DNA of 64,000 nt from Kozakia baliensis. GTDB lineage: Bacteria; Pseudomonadota; Alphaproteobacteria; Acetobacterales; Acetobacteraceae. The DNA lies in assembly GCF_001787335.1 (NCBI RefSeq), contig NZ_CP014674.1:1692501-1756500 (forward strand). Reading direction: 5' to 3'. The stretch's first letter is position 1. Every line of letters starts with the position of its first letter. Both the position numbers and the translations under genes were made by a program. Shown here one piece after another: positions 28,427 to 38,343 of this stretch. Under the pieces are notes generated by a model. It searched no databases and was not told the origin of the DNA. It saw only the letters and a program-made list of their open reading frames with translations.

Positions 28427-28462
28427 AAAAAAAGCCGCCTCCTTTCGGAAGCGGCTTTTTTG
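28427..28462. terminator. Bidirectional rho-independent terminator
   Basis: A run of seven As and GCCGC (to 28438) pairs with GCGGC plus a run of six Ts (28451-28462), with a partly paired CTCCTTTCGGAA loop. It sits between the convergent glsB-like gene and fusA and has a T run on both strands, so it can stop both. Confidence 0.88.
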
Positions 28463-28475
28463 TTTCCTGAAAAGA

Positions 28476-30581
28476 TCAGGCCGATTTGGCCATGATCTCT
28501 TCCGCCACGTTACGCGGCACCGGATCGTAGTGATGGAACTGCATCGTGAAGGATGCACGACCCTTCGTTGCAGAACGCAGATGCGAGATGTAGCCGAACA
28601 TTTCCTTCAGCGGCACCTGTGCACGGATCATCACGGTGGAGCCTGCCGTTTCCTGGTTCTGAATGATACCACGGCGACGGTTCAAATCGCCCACCACGTC
28701 ACCGACGTGATCGTTCGGCGTCGTGATTTCCACGTCCATGATCGGCTCGAGAATGACCGGACCGGCACTTTTCATACCTTCACGGAAGCAAGCCTTTGCC
28801 GCGATTTCGAACGCCAGAGCGGACGAGTCAACGTCATGGTACTTACCGTCGAGCAACGTGAACTTGAAGTCCACCGTCGGGAAGCCCGCGAGCACACCAG
28901 TCGAAGCCTGGTTGCGAATACCCTTTTCGACAGCCGGGATGTATTCCTTCGGAACGGAACCACCGACGACCTTGTTCTCGAAGGTGATTTCGTCCGGCTT
29001 GTCGGAAGGCGCGAACTCGATCTTCACTTCGGCGAACTGACCCGAACCACCCGACTGCTTCTTGTGGGTGTAGGTTTCGATATGCGGCTTGGTGATCGTC
29101 TCGCGATAGGCCACCTGCGGCGCACCGATGTTGGCGTCAACACCGTATTCACGACGCAGACGGTCCACGATGATGTCGAGATGAAGCTCGCCCATGCCCG
29201 AAAGGATGGTCTGACCCGTCTCCTGATCGGTCTTGAGCTGCAAGGACGGATCTTCCGCCGTCAGCTTCTGCAGAGCCAACGTCATCTTTTCGACGGCGTC
29301 CTTGGTTTTCGGCTCGACGGAGATGTCGATAACCGGAACCGGGAACTGCATACGCTCCAGAACCACTGGATCAGCGGCATCGGCCAACGTATCACCCGTC
29401 ACCGTGTCTTTCAGACCGACGAACGCAGCAATATCACCCGCACCGACCGACTTCACTTCCTGGCGCTTGTCGGCGTGCATCTGGAACATACGTCCAACGC
29501 GTTCCTTATGGCCCTTCGTGGTATTGAGCACGGTATCACCCGAGTTCAGAACGCCACGATAGACGCGCACGAAGGTCAGCGTGCCATACTTGTCGGAGAT
29601 GATCTTGAACGCCAGACCGGCGAACTTGCCATCCGGGTCGACCGGAACGATCGGCAGGAAGTTTTCGTCGACTTCCTCGCCTTCCGGCGGTGCAATGCGG
29701 ATGCCTTCGACTTCGTCCGGAGCCGGAAGATAGTCGATCACCGCATCGAGTAGCGGCTGCACGCCCTTGTTCTTGAACGCCGTGCCGCACATGACCGGAC
29801 GGAACTCACCCGAAATCGCACCCTTCTTGATGCATTTCTTGAGCGTTGCGACGTCCACGTCGCCCTTTTCGAAATACTCTTCCATGGCTGCATTGTCCAT
29901 GGCGAGCGCCGTGTCGAGCAGGGTCTGGCGCGCTTCCGCGGCCTTTTCCTTCAGGTCGGCCGGAATTTCTTCGTAATGGAACTTCGCACCCAACTCACCG
30001 CCTTCCCAGACGATCGCGCGCATTTCCACCAAGTCGACAACGCCGACGAAGTTCTCTTCAGCACCGATCGGCAGTTGCAGCGGAACGGCAACGATATCGA
30101 GCTTCTCTTTCAGCGTGCTGAAAGCGTAGTCGAAGTTCGCACCCGTGCGATCGAGCTTGTTGATGAAAATGATGCGCGGCACGTTGTAACGGTCCGCCAG
30201 ACGCCAGTTGGTCTCGGACTGCGGCTGCACGCCAGCCACACCTTCGATCACGAAGATGGCACCATCAAGCACGCGAAGCGAACGGTTGACTTCGATGTTG
30301 AAGTCGATGTGGCCCGGAGTGTCGATGATGTTGATGCGATGGTCTGCCCACTCGCAGGTCACGGCTGCGGACGTGATCGTGATGCCACGCTCACGCTCTT
30401 GTGCCATATAATCGGTCGTGGTGTTGCCGTCGTGCACCTCACCGATCTTGTGCGACACGCCTGTGTAATACAGGATGCGCTCAGTCGTGGTGGTCTTGCC
30501 GGCATCGATGTGCGCGGTAATGCCGATATTGCGGATTTTCGAGAGAGCCGATTTGGCTTCTGCGACGCTGCTTTCGGACAC
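28476..30581 (-). CDS. fusA: Elongation factor G
   Basis: EF-G is the GTPase that drives tRNA-mRNA translocation and ribosome recycling. The 701-residue protein carries the P-loop [15 protein letters not shown], the DTPGHIDF switch, NKLDRTGA, and intact domains II-V, and it looks like the canonical copy. The start is GTG preceded by GGAGGG. No rpsL, rpsG or tuf lies next to it, so it is outside the usual str operon here. A long hairpin lies in its leader and a bidirectional terminator follows 14 bp after the stop. Confidence 0.96.
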   Translation of the reverse strand: MSESSVAEAKSALSKIRNIGITAHIDAGKTTTTERILYYTGVSHKIGEVHDGNTTTDYMAQERERGITITSAAVTCEWADHRINIIDTPGHIDFNIEVNRSLRVLDGAIFVIEGVAGVQPQSETNWRLADRYNVPRIIFINKLDRTGANFDYAFSTLKEKLDIVAVPLQLPIGAEENFVGVVDLVEMRAIVWEGGELGAKFHYEEIPADLKEKAAEARQTLLDTALAMDNAAMEEYFEKGDVDVATLKKCIKKGAISGEFRPVMCGTAFKNKGVQPLLDAVIDYLPAPDEVEGIRIAPPEGEEVDENFLPIVPVDPDGKFAGLAFKIISDKYGTLTFVRVYRGVLNSGDTVLNTTKGHKERVGRMFQMHADKRQEVKSVGAGDIAAFVGLKDTVTGDTLADAADPVVLERMQFPVPVIDISVEPKTKDAVEKMTLALQKLTAEDPSLQLKTDQETGQTILSGMGELHLDIIVDRLRREYGVDANIGAPQVAYRETITKPHIETYTHKKQSGGSGQFAEVKIEFAPSDKPDEITFENKVVGGSVPKEYIPAVEKGIRNQASTGVLAGFPTVDFKFTLLDGKYHDVDSSALAFEIAAKACFREGMKSAGPVILEPIMDVEITTPNDHVGDVVGDLNRRRGIIQNQETAGSTVMIRAQVPLKEMFGYISHLRSATKGRASFTMQFHHYDPVPRNVAEEIMAKSA

Positions 30582-30603
30582 GGAATCCCTCCAAAATGCG
30601 ATG

Positions 30604-30635
30604 AAAGGTGCTTCAGACCCGTCTGAAACACCTTT
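30604..30635 (-). promoter_or_regulatory. Long hairpin in the fusA leader
   Basis: AAAGGTGCTTCAGAC (30604-30618) pairs with GTCTGAAACACCTTT (30621-30635), 14 pairs with a single C-A mismatch and a tight loop, ending about 23 bp before the fusA start codon. On the minus strand TTT leads into CATCGCATTTTGGAGGG, so it could act as an attenuator or processing site. Its function is inferred only from position. Confidence 0.45.
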
Positions 30636-30775
30636 GCCGTGGCCGTCGCAGCCTCCCTATATTCTACTGAATCCAGCAGCGAGACGAGACTGAGCGACCA
30701 AGTCGGGCCAGTTGCACGGCGTTGGTGAAATGAACCAGAAGCGCCGGGCTTTCAAGGCCAATCTTAAAGATACTG

Positions 30776-30808
30776 GCACGAACCGACGAAAATATCGGCA
30801 GTTCGTGC
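30776..30808 (-). terminator. Hairpin downstream of rpmB, probable terminator
   Basis: GCACGAAC (30776-30783) pairs with GTTCGTGC (30801-30808), with an inner CCGA/TCGG pairing. It begins 8 bp past the rpmB stop codon. On the minus strand it is followed by CAGTATCTTT, a poor T run, so termination may be partial. Confidence 0.5.
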
Positions 30809-30815
30809 TTCAGCA

Positions 30816-31118
30816 TCAGGCCGGCTGAGCGGCCTTGCTTTCTTGAGCGCGCTGAATGCGGCGCTTGATGACCTGTGCTTCCGTCGGGAGCTTGCGGTTC
30901 GGCGTGTTCAGCAGAAACGCGTCCAGGCCACCGTTGTGCTCAACGGTACGGATGCCGTTCGTCGTCAGGCGCATACGAACGCCCGTGCCGAGAATGTCGG
31001 ACAGCAAGGTGGTTTCCTGCAAATTCGGCAGAAAACGACGACGAGATTTATTATTGGCGTGGCTGACGTTATTGCCCGTCAGCACGCCTTTGCCCGTAAC
31101 TTGGCAGCGGCGAGACAT
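30816..31118 (-). CDS. rpmB: 50S ribosomal protein L28
   Basis: The product is L28, a small basic protein of the large ribosomal subunit. It starts [24 protein letters not shown]-like (residues 1-24), contains the conserved RFLPNLQ and [16 protein letters not shown], and is 100 residues long, the alphaproteobacterial form. The frame is open to 31217, but the family start with GAGG upstream is at 31118. It precedes fusA on the same strand. Confidence 0.96.
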   Translation of the reverse strand: MSRRCQVTGKGVLTGNNVSHANNKSRRRFLPNLQETTLLSDILGTGVRMRLTTNGIRTVEHNGGLDAFLLNTPNRKLPTEAQVIKRRIQRAQESKAAQPA

Positions 31119-31238
31119 GGACTCAATCCTCGGAACTAGTTGACCGCCGAGAAGATACCCCGGCACACGACTATGCGTTAAGGCGCGGCTTATGACGGAC
31201 CGACCCGCCGCCGTCAAGCCGAAACCGCCTTTTCTTGT

Positions 31239-31589
31239 TTATTCCCCGTCGGACATACTTTCATCCGACAAAATCAGTTCCCCTGCCCGCACGCTATCGA
31301 TGGCGGTCTGCAACATGCGAATCATCGTCTCGGCATCCGTCGTGCGCGCCAGAACGCCCAATGAACCCCCAAGCAACGCCGAGGCGATCAACTCGGAGGG
31401 AAGCTTCTTCTCGATCAGATAATCGATCGCCTTGTCCACAACCGCACCGCACTGCCGCAACTCAGCGGGAATCTGCATGTCGTTCGGATCGAACGAAGCC
31501 GTCTCCTGGGCCGCATCGTTACGAACCGCTTCTTCCAGCGCCTCATCGGGATGAAAAGCGGCAGCGGTTCTTTCGGGGGCTTCCGTCAT
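31239..31589 (-). CDS. Conserved-looking small protein of unknown function
   Basis: I do not recognise a family. The 116-residue acidic protein has a disordered N-terminus (MTEAPERTAAAF) and a compact helical part from FDPNDMQIPAELRQCG to the end (VDKAIDYLIEKKLPSELIAS, then AETMIRMLQTAIDSVRAGE). There is no signal peptide or membrane segment. The ATG at 31589 follows AAGGA and lies 33 bp after the ABC-transporter stop codon, so it is probably co-transcribed with that gene. The longer frame to 31745 would overlap the transporter. Confidence 0.65.
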   Translation of the reverse strand: MTEAPERTAAAFHPDEALEEAVRNDAAQETASFDPNDMQIPAELRQCGAVVDKAIDYLIEKKLPSELIASALLGGSLGVLARTTDAETMIRMLQTAIDSVRAGELILSDESMSDGE

Positions 31590-31621
31590 GGCGGCAGGGT
31601 CCTTGCTGTTGAGTGAACGCC

Positions 31622-33448
31622 TCAAGCAGGTGGGTGATCCGACTGCGGAAGTCCAGAGGGCAAAGCCGATTGAATTCGCCACATCGCCGCGTAACGGGCG
31701 TTTTGAGCCAACAAACTTGCATGATCGCCCTGCTCGACTACACATCCTTTTTCGAGAACGAGGATATGGTCCGCATCCTGAATGGTCGAAAGTCGATGGG
31801 CGATAGAAATGGTTGTACGTGCCCGCGCCGCTTTTCTAAGCGCTTCGAGAATGCCTTGTTCCGTTCGTGTATCGAGCGCACTCGTTGCTTCATCGAGCAA
31901 CAAAACACGTGGGTCTTTCAGAATAACCCGCGCGATGGCGATGCGCTGCTTCTCCCCGCCCGACAGCTTCATGCCACGCTCTCCGACGAGCGTCTGATAA
32001 CCTTCCGGTAGACTGGCGACAAATTCATGCATCTGCGCGGCGCGGGCCGCTTCCTCGATTTTGTCCATGCTTGCGCCAAGCCGACCATATTCGATGTTAT
32101 AGGCAATGGTATCGTTAAACAGCATGGTCTCTTGCGGTACGATGCCAATGGCTTGCCGCACGGCCGTTTGGGTTAAATCCTTCAAATCGATGCCATCGAG
32201 CATGACCTGCCCCTGATCGGCGTCATAGGCACGCAACAACAAACGCCCGATCGTCGATTTTCCTGAACCGGTCGTTCCAACGATAGCGAGTTTGCCGCCA
32301 GCCGGGACGGATAAAGAAATATCGTCCAAGATTTTCCGGGACGGTTGATAACCGAAATGCACATGGTCGAAAGTGATGCTTGCCGGGCCTCCCTCTTCGA
32401 GGGTGAGTGGCAAGAAGCCCGGTTGCCCCGGATCTTTGACATCCGAAGTGACGGCGAAGAGTTCCAGCAGATGTTCCAAATCCACCCGCGCGTTGCGCCA
32501 TCCGGCATAGACCATATTCAAGGCCATAATCGCTTGATAAAGGCCGCGCAGATAGGTGCCGATCAACACGAATTGCGGCACGCCGATACGATGGTGCACG
32601 ATATCATGCGCGGCGAGCAGCATGATCGTGACGGTCGCCGCGGCGATCATCAGGTTTTGCGTGACGGAGGAGAGGTTAGCGATTCTGGTCATGCGGATGC
32701 TCGCCCGCTCCTGCCGAAGACGCGCCTCCTCATAACGGTCATGCTCGTGGGATTCGTTGCCGAAATGGCGGACGGTTTCGAAATTGAGCAAACTATCCAC
32801 CAATAGATGCTGCGCTTGGCTGCTGGCCTCGTTCCGCGCACGCCGCGCATGCACGCGCCGGCGCACGAACCATTGAGCGACTGCGATATAAGCCAACATC
32901 GCCACCAAAATAATGACGGCGTACAGAAGCCCGAAAAGATGAAGCACCACGATGACGGTCAACACCGTATCGAGCACCGCCGGCCCGATATTGAAGAGCG
33001 ACAACCGTAAAAGCGTATCGACGCCTTCTGCGCCCCGCTCCAGCGCGCGGGTCAAAGCGCCGGTTTGCCGTTCCAGATGAAAGCGCAGCGATAACGCATG
33101 AAGATGGCGCAGACCCGCTTGCGCGATGAGCCGTTGAATATTTTGGCTGACAGGTTGGTAAGATAATTCTTCGAGGCCGGAAAAGGCGCTGCGAAGCACG
33201 ATTAGCACACCATATCCTATGATCAGCCACACAGGCATGAGGAGCAATTGCGTCGGTTCGGAAAGGCGCGCCACCATACGGCTGAACAGATATGGCGTTC
33301 CCAACACGGCCAAACGCTCCGCCAACAGCAGCACGAGAGTAAGAACGATACGGACCCGAAAGCGCCGATTTTCGAAAGGACGCAACAGCAGCCACGCCGC
33401 CCATAATCCAAGGCGCGCGGGCCGATGCTGATCAGTTTTGGAAGTCAT
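31622..33448 (-). CDS. ABC exporter of the Atm1/HMT type (fused permease and ATPase)
   Basis: The half-transporter has a six-helix permease domain (about residues 20-310) and a C-terminal nucleotide-binding domain with Walker A GTTGSGKST, signature LSGGEKQR, Walker B VLLLDEATSALD and the switch IAHRLS. The permease segments FETVRHFGNE and YAGWRNARVDLEHL are typical of Atm1/HMT1-like exporters, which move glutathione-linked compounds or sulfur species in mitochondria and bacteria. The ATG at 33448 is used; an upstream ATG at 33508 is open but neither has a strong ribosome site. It is divergent from the Nudix gene. Confidence 0.88.
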   Translation of the reverse strand: MTSKTDQHRPARLGLWAAWLLLRPFENRRFRVRIVLTLVLLLAERLAVLGTPYLFSRMVARLSEPTQLLLMPVWLIIGYGVLIVLRSAFSGLEELSYQPVSQNIQRLIAQAGLRHLHALSLRFHLERQTGALTRALERGAEGVDTLLRLSLFNIGPAVLDTVLTVIVVLHLFGLLYAVIILVAMLAYIAVAQWFVRRRVHARRARNEASSQAQHLLVDSLLNFETVRHFGNESHEHDRYEEARLRQERASIRMTRIANLSSVTQNLMIAAATVTIMLLAAHDIVHHRIGVPQFVLIGTYLRGLYQAIMALNMVYAGWRNARVDLEHLLELFAVTSDVKDPGQPGFLPLTLEEGGPASITFDHVHFGYQPSRKILDDISLSVPAGGKLAIVGTTGSGKSTIGRLLLRAYDADQGQVMLDGIDLKDLTQTAVRQAIGIVPQETMLFNDTIAYNIEYGRLGASMDKIEEAARAAQMHEFVASLPEGYQTLVGERGMKLSGGEKQRIAIARVILKDPRVLLLDEATSALDTRTEQGILEALRKAARARTTISIAHRLSTIQDADHILVLEKGCVVEQGDHASLLAQNARYAAMWRIQSALPSGLPQSDHPPA

Positions 33449-33538
33449 GGCTTCAACTTGGCCGCCCGCTAGGCGTTTTGCAATTCGCGAGACGCAAGCC
33501 ATAAACATTCAAGCCGCTGATGAAAGACTATATCAATA

Positions 33539-34363
33539 ATGAACGATAGCAATCTGGCCCCTTTCCTACAGCACATCGCCCATTGTCATACCGCGCGCCT
33601 ACCCGGCACACGCCGCCCATTCTATTGCGAGCAGATTCAAATCGGTTGGGTGGACCCACGTATCTTTTCGGCACTCGGCGAATTGCGGTTGGAAACGGGG
33701 GATGGTTTCGGGGTCCCGCATGGGAGCGATCTGCAAAATCTCGGTGCTGAACTGGCGTGCCGTGAACTTTATCGTCCGCATCACGAACTATTTGACGTCA
33801 GCACATTGGATAACCGCGTTCTCGGACAGATCGATCGTGGCGCTTTGCCTTTGTTGGGATTGACCGCCCAGGGCGTGCACCTCAACGGCCTTGTGCGCAA
33901 AGAAAGCGGCCTTTTCATCTGGCTCGGCCATCGTTCGCCTCATAAACGGCTCGATCCCGGCAAGCTCGATCATCTCGTCGCAGGTGGTGTGTGCGCAGGT
34001 ATCGGACCGTTGGAAGCGCTTGCAAAAGAAGCGGAAGAAGAAGCCAGCATCAAAGCCGATCTCATCGCCCAGGCCAAACCCGTGGCCACAATCCGCTACG
34101 CTATGGAGCGCCCTGAAGGGCTTCGGCGCGATACGCTACATTGTTACGATCTCTACCTTCCGGAAGCGTTTGTTCCCGAACCGGCGGACGGCGAAGTGGA
34201 GTTTTTTAAACTTCTCCCGATCGAGGAGGTCTTTTCTCTCGTACGCGATACGCAGAAGGTCAAATTTAACGTCAATCTCGTGCTGATCGACCTCTTCTTG
34301 CGACAAAACCTCTTTAGCCCGAGCGACGCCGCAATATTGCGCGCAGCCTTGAACGCCTCATGA
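33539..34363 (+). CDS. Nudix hydrolase with N-terminal DUF4743 domain
   Basis: The first ~120 residues match the DUF4743 domain found in front of Nudix domains in thiamine-pyrophosphokinase-like proteins. The Nudix part has an imperfect box GGVCAGIGPLEALAKEAEEE, in which the REUXEE core reads KEAEEE and the following Gly is Ser. It likely hydrolyses a nucleoside diphosphate derivative; the substrate cannot be told. The 274-residue length is normal for this architecture. Its stop overlaps the next start as ATGA. Confidence 0.85.
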   Translation: MNDSNLAPFLQHIAHCHTARLPGTRRPFYCEQIQIGWVDPRIFSALGELRLETGDGFGVPHGSDLQNLGAELACRELYRPHHELFDVSTLDNRVLGQIDRGALPLLGLTAQGVHLNGLVRKESGLFIWLGHRSPHKRLDPGKLDHLVAGGVCAGIGPLEALAKEAEEEASIKADLIAQAKPVATIRYAMERPEGLRRDTLHCYDLYLPEAFVPEPADGEVEFFKLLPIEEVFSLVRDTQKVKFNVNLVLIDLFLRQNLFSPSDAAILRAALNAS

Positions 34364-34770
34364 GAAGCTTTTTCTTCATCGCCTTATGTTTTCTAGCCGC
34401 CTGCACTTCCTCTAGCCCTCACGATATTTGTTTGGCTTACGGAACGCATGCGGATCGGCAAATCCAAATGCTCTTCGGCCTTTCCCGACCGGATGGAACG
34501 CCCGTGACTGAAAAGGAATGGCAGGATTTTCTCGCGGAAGTCGTTACGCCGCTTTTTCCAAACGGCTTCAGTGTGATTAACGCATCGGGCCAATGGCAGG
34601 ATCGTATGTCTCACCGTGTCACGCATGAAGATTCGCGCCTTCTCTGGATTGCCACACCAGAGAACCGCGATTTGGGACACCGCGTGGCGATAATCCGCGA
34701 CGCTTACAAAGCACGCTTTCAGCAGCAATCCGTTGGCTTGCTTATACAAGCAGGATGTGAAGCGTTCTAA
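34360..34770 (+). CDS. DUF3574 family lipoprotein
   Basis: The 136-residue product has a short signal peptide ending in the lipobox LAAC at about residue 15, so it should be lipid-anchored in the envelope. The mature part (QIQMLFGLSRPDGTPVTEKE and FQQQSVGLL near the C-terminus) resembles DUF3574 proteins, of unknown function. The start overlaps the Nudix stop codon (ATGA), implying coupled translation. Confidence 0.75.
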   Translation: MRSFFFIALCFLAACTSSSPHDICLAYGTHADRQIQMLFGLSRPDGTPVTEKEWQDFLAEVVTPLFPNGFSVINASGQWQDRMSHRVTHEDSRLLWIATPENRDLGHRVAIIRDAYKARFQQQSVGLLIQAGCEAF

Positions 34771-34860
34771 TTTCCATAGCGATATCTCAACAGGACAGAT
34801 ACGCAGTTCGCTTCTATAATAGACATTCCTGGGCTACTCGCCCTCTACCAGAGGATATCG

Positions 34861-36018
34861 ATGACCGACGACCACCGCCTCCCCATTTCCGTTTCGGCGA
34901 AGGTCAAGCCCGATCCATACCCTGACGATGACGACGAAGCGGTCATGCCGGACCCCATGCCGATCACGCCGTTAGGACGCACTCAAAGACGCGCCCGAAG
35001 CTTATTGGCGACGGGTTTTCTTTTGCTCGCGCTTTACACACTCAAGAATTTCCTACCCGCGTTGTTGTGGGGCAGCGTCTTCGCAATCGCAACTTGGCCA
35101 CTTTATCGCCGGGCTGAGTTACGCTTCGGAAAGAGCGATTGGCTTCCAATGCTCTTTACCGCCGCCATCGCCCTTATTTTTCTGGTGCCCCTCAGCATTG
35201 TGGGCGTCAAAGCGGCGGAAGAAGCACAAAGCGTACTGCGGTGGCTGGACGACGTGCGCCATAACGGCATCCCGATGCCAAGCTGGATCAACAAATTACC
35301 CTTCGAACGCGCGGCGGCCGCGCGTTGGTGGCAGAATAATCTGGTCAATCCAGAGCATCTTGCAAAATTGCTGCATTCCTTCGACGCTACCCATAGCATG
35401 GCCGTAACACGCCAAGTCACATCGCAAGTGACGCGCCGGGCGACGCTTTTTCTCTTCTCGATCGTGACCTTGTTTTTTCTTCTGCGTGACGGCGCCGACA
35501 TTATCCATCGCTCGCTCATCGCCTCCAACCGCACGTTCGGCCAGCGCGGCGAATCATTGGCGCGGCAGATTATATCTTCCGTACATGGCACGGTTGCTGG
35601 CTTGGTTCTTGTCGGGCTGGGAGAAGGCATGCTGATGGGCGTGGCCTATATCCTCGCCGGAGCACCGCAACCGCTGCTGTTCGCGATGCTGACGGCCGTT
35701 GCGGCTATGGTGCCCTTTCTCGCCCTTCCTACGGTGATGCTGGCAGGGGCTCTGATCCTGATGCAGGGCAAAATGATTGCGGCCATTATCGTTGTGGCCA
35801 TCGGCGCGATCATCATTTTCGTGGCCGACCATTTCGTGCGCCCTGTTCTGATCGGGGGCAGCACGCAAATGCCGTTCCTCTGGGTCTTGCTTGGGATATT
35901 GGGCGGCGTCGAGACCTGGGGTTTGCTGGGATTGTTCCTCGGCCCGGCTATCATGGCAGCCGTTCATCTGCTCTGGCGTATCTGGAGTTCCGATACGCCG
36001 CAGGATCATTTCACCTGA
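34861..36018 (+). CDS. AI-2E family transporter (TqsA/PerM-like)
   Basis: The 385-residue inner-membrane protein has a hydrophilic N-terminus, two helices around residues 50-75, a third at about 95-115, a soluble central region and a C-terminal cluster of helices including VRPVLIGGSTQMPFLWVLLG and GGVETWGLLGLFLGPAI, the most conserved part of the family. Members are linked to autoinducer-2 export, Na+/H+ exchange or other solutes; no substrate can be assigned. It ends 59 bp from the 3' end of the convergent tRNA-Pro. Confidence 0.9.
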   Translation: MTDDHRLPISVSAKVKPDPYPDDDDEAVMPDPMPITPLGRTQRRARSLLATGFLLLALYTLKNFLPALLWGSVFAIATWPLYRRAELRFGKSDWLPMLFTAAIALIFLVPLSIVGVKAAEEAQSVLRWLDDVRHNGIPMPSWINKLPFERAAAARWWQNNLVNPEHLAKLLHSFDATHSMAVTRQVTSQVTRRATLFLFSIVTLFFLLRDGADIIHRSLIASNRTFGQRGESLARQIISSVHGTVAGLVLVGLGEGMLMGVAYILAGAPQPLLFAMLTAVAAMVPFLALPTVMLAGALILMQGKMIAAIIVVAIGAIIIFVADHFVRPVLIGGSTQMPFLWVLLGILGGVETWGLLGLFLGPAIMAAVHLLWRIWSSDTPQDHFT

Positions 36019-36076
36019 AAACAGCGAAGTGGAAGTCTTTACATTTTTGGAAGATTTCCACCGCAGGACAGGAATA

Positions 36077-36150
36077 TCGGGCAGGCGGGATTCGAACCCA
36101 CGACCCCCAGTCCCCCAGACTGATGCGCTACCAGGCTGCGCTACTGCCCG
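36077..36150 (-). tRNA. tRNA-Pro (anticodon GGG)
   Basis: The minus strand folds as a 74-nt tRNA without an encoded CCA. The acceptor arms are CGGGCAG and CTGCCCG with discriminator A. The anticodon arm is TCAGT-CTGGGGG-ACTGG, giving anticodon GGG, and the T arm reads GGGTTCGAATCCC. It lies downstream of the merR gene on the same strand. Confidence 0.95.
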
Positions 36151-36254
36151 TCCGTCCTGCGGTAAAGGCCGTTTAGCAGCGCAGGCAGTTTCCCGCAAGC
36201 GCATCGGTGGGAATTATTTTCGATAGAATTGCTTCGGAGAAAAATAGAGCGGTT

Positions 36255-36953
36255 TTAGGAAATCGGCAGCAGACGACGAATACCGTCTAGCTCTTCCAGC
36301 ACATTCCGCAACTCGCCCCGCAAGGCTTTTTTGTCCCGACGCAGCTGCTCCAGATCGTCTTTCAATACCCGGATAAACTCCGCCTCTTCATTAGATGTCG
36401 AAACATTCAATTGCGGAGCGGCATCTTCCACCTTTTCTGAAACCAGGGCTTCTGGTTCAGGAGTCGCTTCCGGTTCAACGTCAGGTTGAGGCTCTAGGAT
36501 ATTTTCAGCAGGAACTTCGGAAGTGCTTTCTGTCGCCTCGCTTGGAGGCGCTGGAATTTCGATTGGCTGCGGATGAGAATCAAAAATTTCCTCATCTGTG
36601 GCAGCCGATGAAACGGGAGCAGCGACTTCAACTGGACGAGAGACGGCATCGCCTTCCCTCAGTACCCGCTGAACACCTTTGATGGTATAACCCTGCACAT
36701 AGAGAAGGTCGGAAATACGACGCAGGACGTGAATATCTTCAGGGCGATAATAGCGCCGTCCACCACCACGCTTGAGCGGCTTTACTTCGGGGAAGCGTGT
36801 TTCCCAGAAGCGCAATACATGCTGAGGAACGTGAAGTTCATCCGCGACTTCACTGATCGTGCGATACGCATGAGGCGCTTTTTTCAAACGCTCCGAGGAT
36901 GAATCGAGATGCAGTTCTTCCGCAAGATCGGTCGGATCCGTAAACTCGTTCAT
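36255..36953 (-). CDS. MerR-family transcriptional regulator
   Basis: The 232-residue protein has an N-terminal MerR-type winged helix ([20 protein letters not shown], then [14 protein letters not shown], about residues 30-100). It is followed by a long acidic, Pro/Glu-rich linker and a C-terminal coiled coil ([20 protein letters not shown]). No metal-binding cysteines are seen. The gene overlaps the ihfA stop by 4 bp; this ihfA-merR pair next to fabH and tRNA-Pro is standard in Alphaproteobacteria, but the regulated genes are unknown. Confidence 0.9.
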   Translation of the reverse strand: MNEFTDPTDLAEELHLDSSSERLKKAPHAYRTISEVADELHVPQHVLRFWETRFPEVKPLKRGGGRRYYRPEDIHVLRRISDLLYVQGYTIKGVQRVLREGDAVSRPVEVAAPVSSAATDEEIFDSHPQPIEIPAPPSEATESTSEVPAENILEPQPDVEPEATPEPEALVSEKVEDAAPQLNVSTSNEEAEFIRVLKDDLEQLRRDKKALRGELRNVLEELDGIRRLLPIS

Positions 36954-37264
36954 TCTTCGTCGACCATTCCCTCTAACGACTCACCGTTAACTTGGGCTTT
37001 GAGTATCTGACTCGGCCGAAAAACCAATACTGATCTAGGAAGAATCGGGACTTCCACGCCTGTTTTAGGATTACGACCGATCCGGCGACCTTTCTGGCGA
37101 ACAGAAAAAGTGCCAAATCCGCTTAGTTTTACCGATTCGCCACTTTCTAGTGCGGCCGAGATGCGCTCCAGAACATCCTCCAGCAAATCCGCAGATTCGT
37201 GGCGCGACAGCCCAACCTGGCTGTAGATATGTTCTGCAAGATTGGCGCGAGTGATGGTTGGCAT
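36950..37264 (-). CDS. ihfA: Integration host factor subunit alpha
   Basis: IHF-alpha pairs with IHF-beta to bend DNA at specific sites. The 104-residue protein has [19 protein letters not shown] at the N-terminus, the [10 protein letters not shown] turn and the [15 protein letters not shown]-inserting arm. It starts 67 bp downstream of fabH, and its stop overlaps the merR start (ATGA). The beta subunit is encoded in this window at 52226-52522. Confidence 0.95.
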   Translation of the reverse strand: MPTITRANLAEHIYSQVGLSRHESADLLEDVLERISAALESGESVKLSGFGTFSVRQKGRRIGRNPKTGVEVPILPRSVLVFRPSQILKAQVNGESLEGMVDEE

Positions 37265-37330
37265 ATCGACACCGTATCATGACGAATACAAGCGTCAATC
37301 GAATCAAGCACTAAAGTGAAAAAATACAGC

Positions 37331-38281
37331 CTAGATGCGAACGAGCGCCGAACCCCAGGTCAGCCCACCGCCAAGCGCTTCCATCAGCACCAGATCGCCT
37401 GGTTTGATCCGGCCGTCTCTCACGGCAACGTTCAGCGCCAACGGAATCGAAGCCGCCGAGGTGTTGGCATGGCAGTCGACCGTCACGACCACACGCTCGG
37501 ACGAAAGGCCGAGCTTCTTACCCATTCCGTCGATAATCCGGAGGTTGGCTTGATGCGGCACAAGCCATTGGATGTCTTCCGCCTTCAATCCGTTCGCCGC
37601 AAGAGCCTCATCCACAACTTTGGAGAGCTTAGCAACCGCGTGGCGGAAAACGTCGCGTCCTTGCATACGCAGCGCGGAACGACCGTTTTCTTGCTCAACA
37701 TATAACAGATCGCCGAGCGAGCCATCGCTATGGAGATGAGTCGAAAGAATGCCTTTTCCCGCTTCTTCCGTCGCTTCCAGCAGAACCGCACCGGCGCCAT
37801 CGCCGAACAGAACGCAGGTAGAGCGATCGTTCCAATCGACGATACGGGAATAAACTTCCGTTCCGATAACAAGCGCGCGCTTGATTTGCCCGCTGCGAAT
37901 AAAGGAATCCGCTGTCGCAAGAGCATAAACGAAACCCGAACAGGCCGCACTGATATCAAAACCGAACCCATCGGTCATGCCAAGTTCAGCCTGAACGCGA
38001 ACGGCAACGGCTGGGAAAGCTTGATCCGGCGTCGCCGTGGCAACGAAAATCGCGTCCACATCGGAAGCCGCCAGACCGGCATATTCCAATGCCTGACGCC
38101 CGGCTTCAGTCGCCATCATCGTCGCCGTTTCGCTTTCATCAGCGATATGGCGCTGTGAGATTCCCGTACGCGCCCGAATCCACTCATCCGATGTGTCGAG
38201 GTGAGAGGGAAGCTCCGCGTTCGTGACGATCCGCTTAGGTAGATAGCTTCCAAAACCAGTCAAACACGCATGCACAGACAT
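37331..38281 (-). CDS. fabH: Beta-ketoacyl-ACP synthase III
   Basis: FabH starts fatty acid synthesis by condensing acetyl-CoA with malonyl-ACP. The 316-residue sequence shows the thiolase-fold catalytic triad: Cys114 in [10 protein letters not shown], His in VPHQANLRI and Asn in [10 protein letters not shown]. It lies 63 bp downstream of plsX in the usual rpmF-plsX-fabH order. Confidence 0.97.
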   Translation of the reverse strand: MSVHACLTGFGSYLPKRIVTNAELPSHLDTSDEWIRARTGISQRHIADESETATMMATEAGRQALEYAGLAASDVDAIFVATATPDQAFPAVAVRVQAELGMTDGFGFDISAACSGFVYALATADSFIRSGQIKRALVIGTEVYSRIVDWNDRSTCVLFGDGAGAVLLEATEEAGKGILSTHLHSDGSLGDLLYVEQENGRSALRMQGRDVFRHAVAKLSKVVDEALAANGLKAEDIQWLVPHQANLRIIDGMGKKLGLSSERVVVTVDCHANTSAASIPLALNVAVRDGRIKPGDLVLMEALGGGLTWGSALVRI

Positions 38282-38343
38282 GATTTACCTCTCAGCCTTA
38301 CGTCACGCCTGTCATGGATGCAAAATCCGAACAGCCGATAAGA

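Noticed and set aside
28530-29753. 407-codon plus-strand open frame opposite fusA
   Set aside because: It is the complement of the highly conserved EF-G gene; such long antisense frames arise from codon bias and the translation shows no domain.
33539-34363. Nudix protein as a true thiamine pyrophosphokinase
   Set aside because: Only the DUF4743 plus Nudix architecture is seen; no kinase domain is present.
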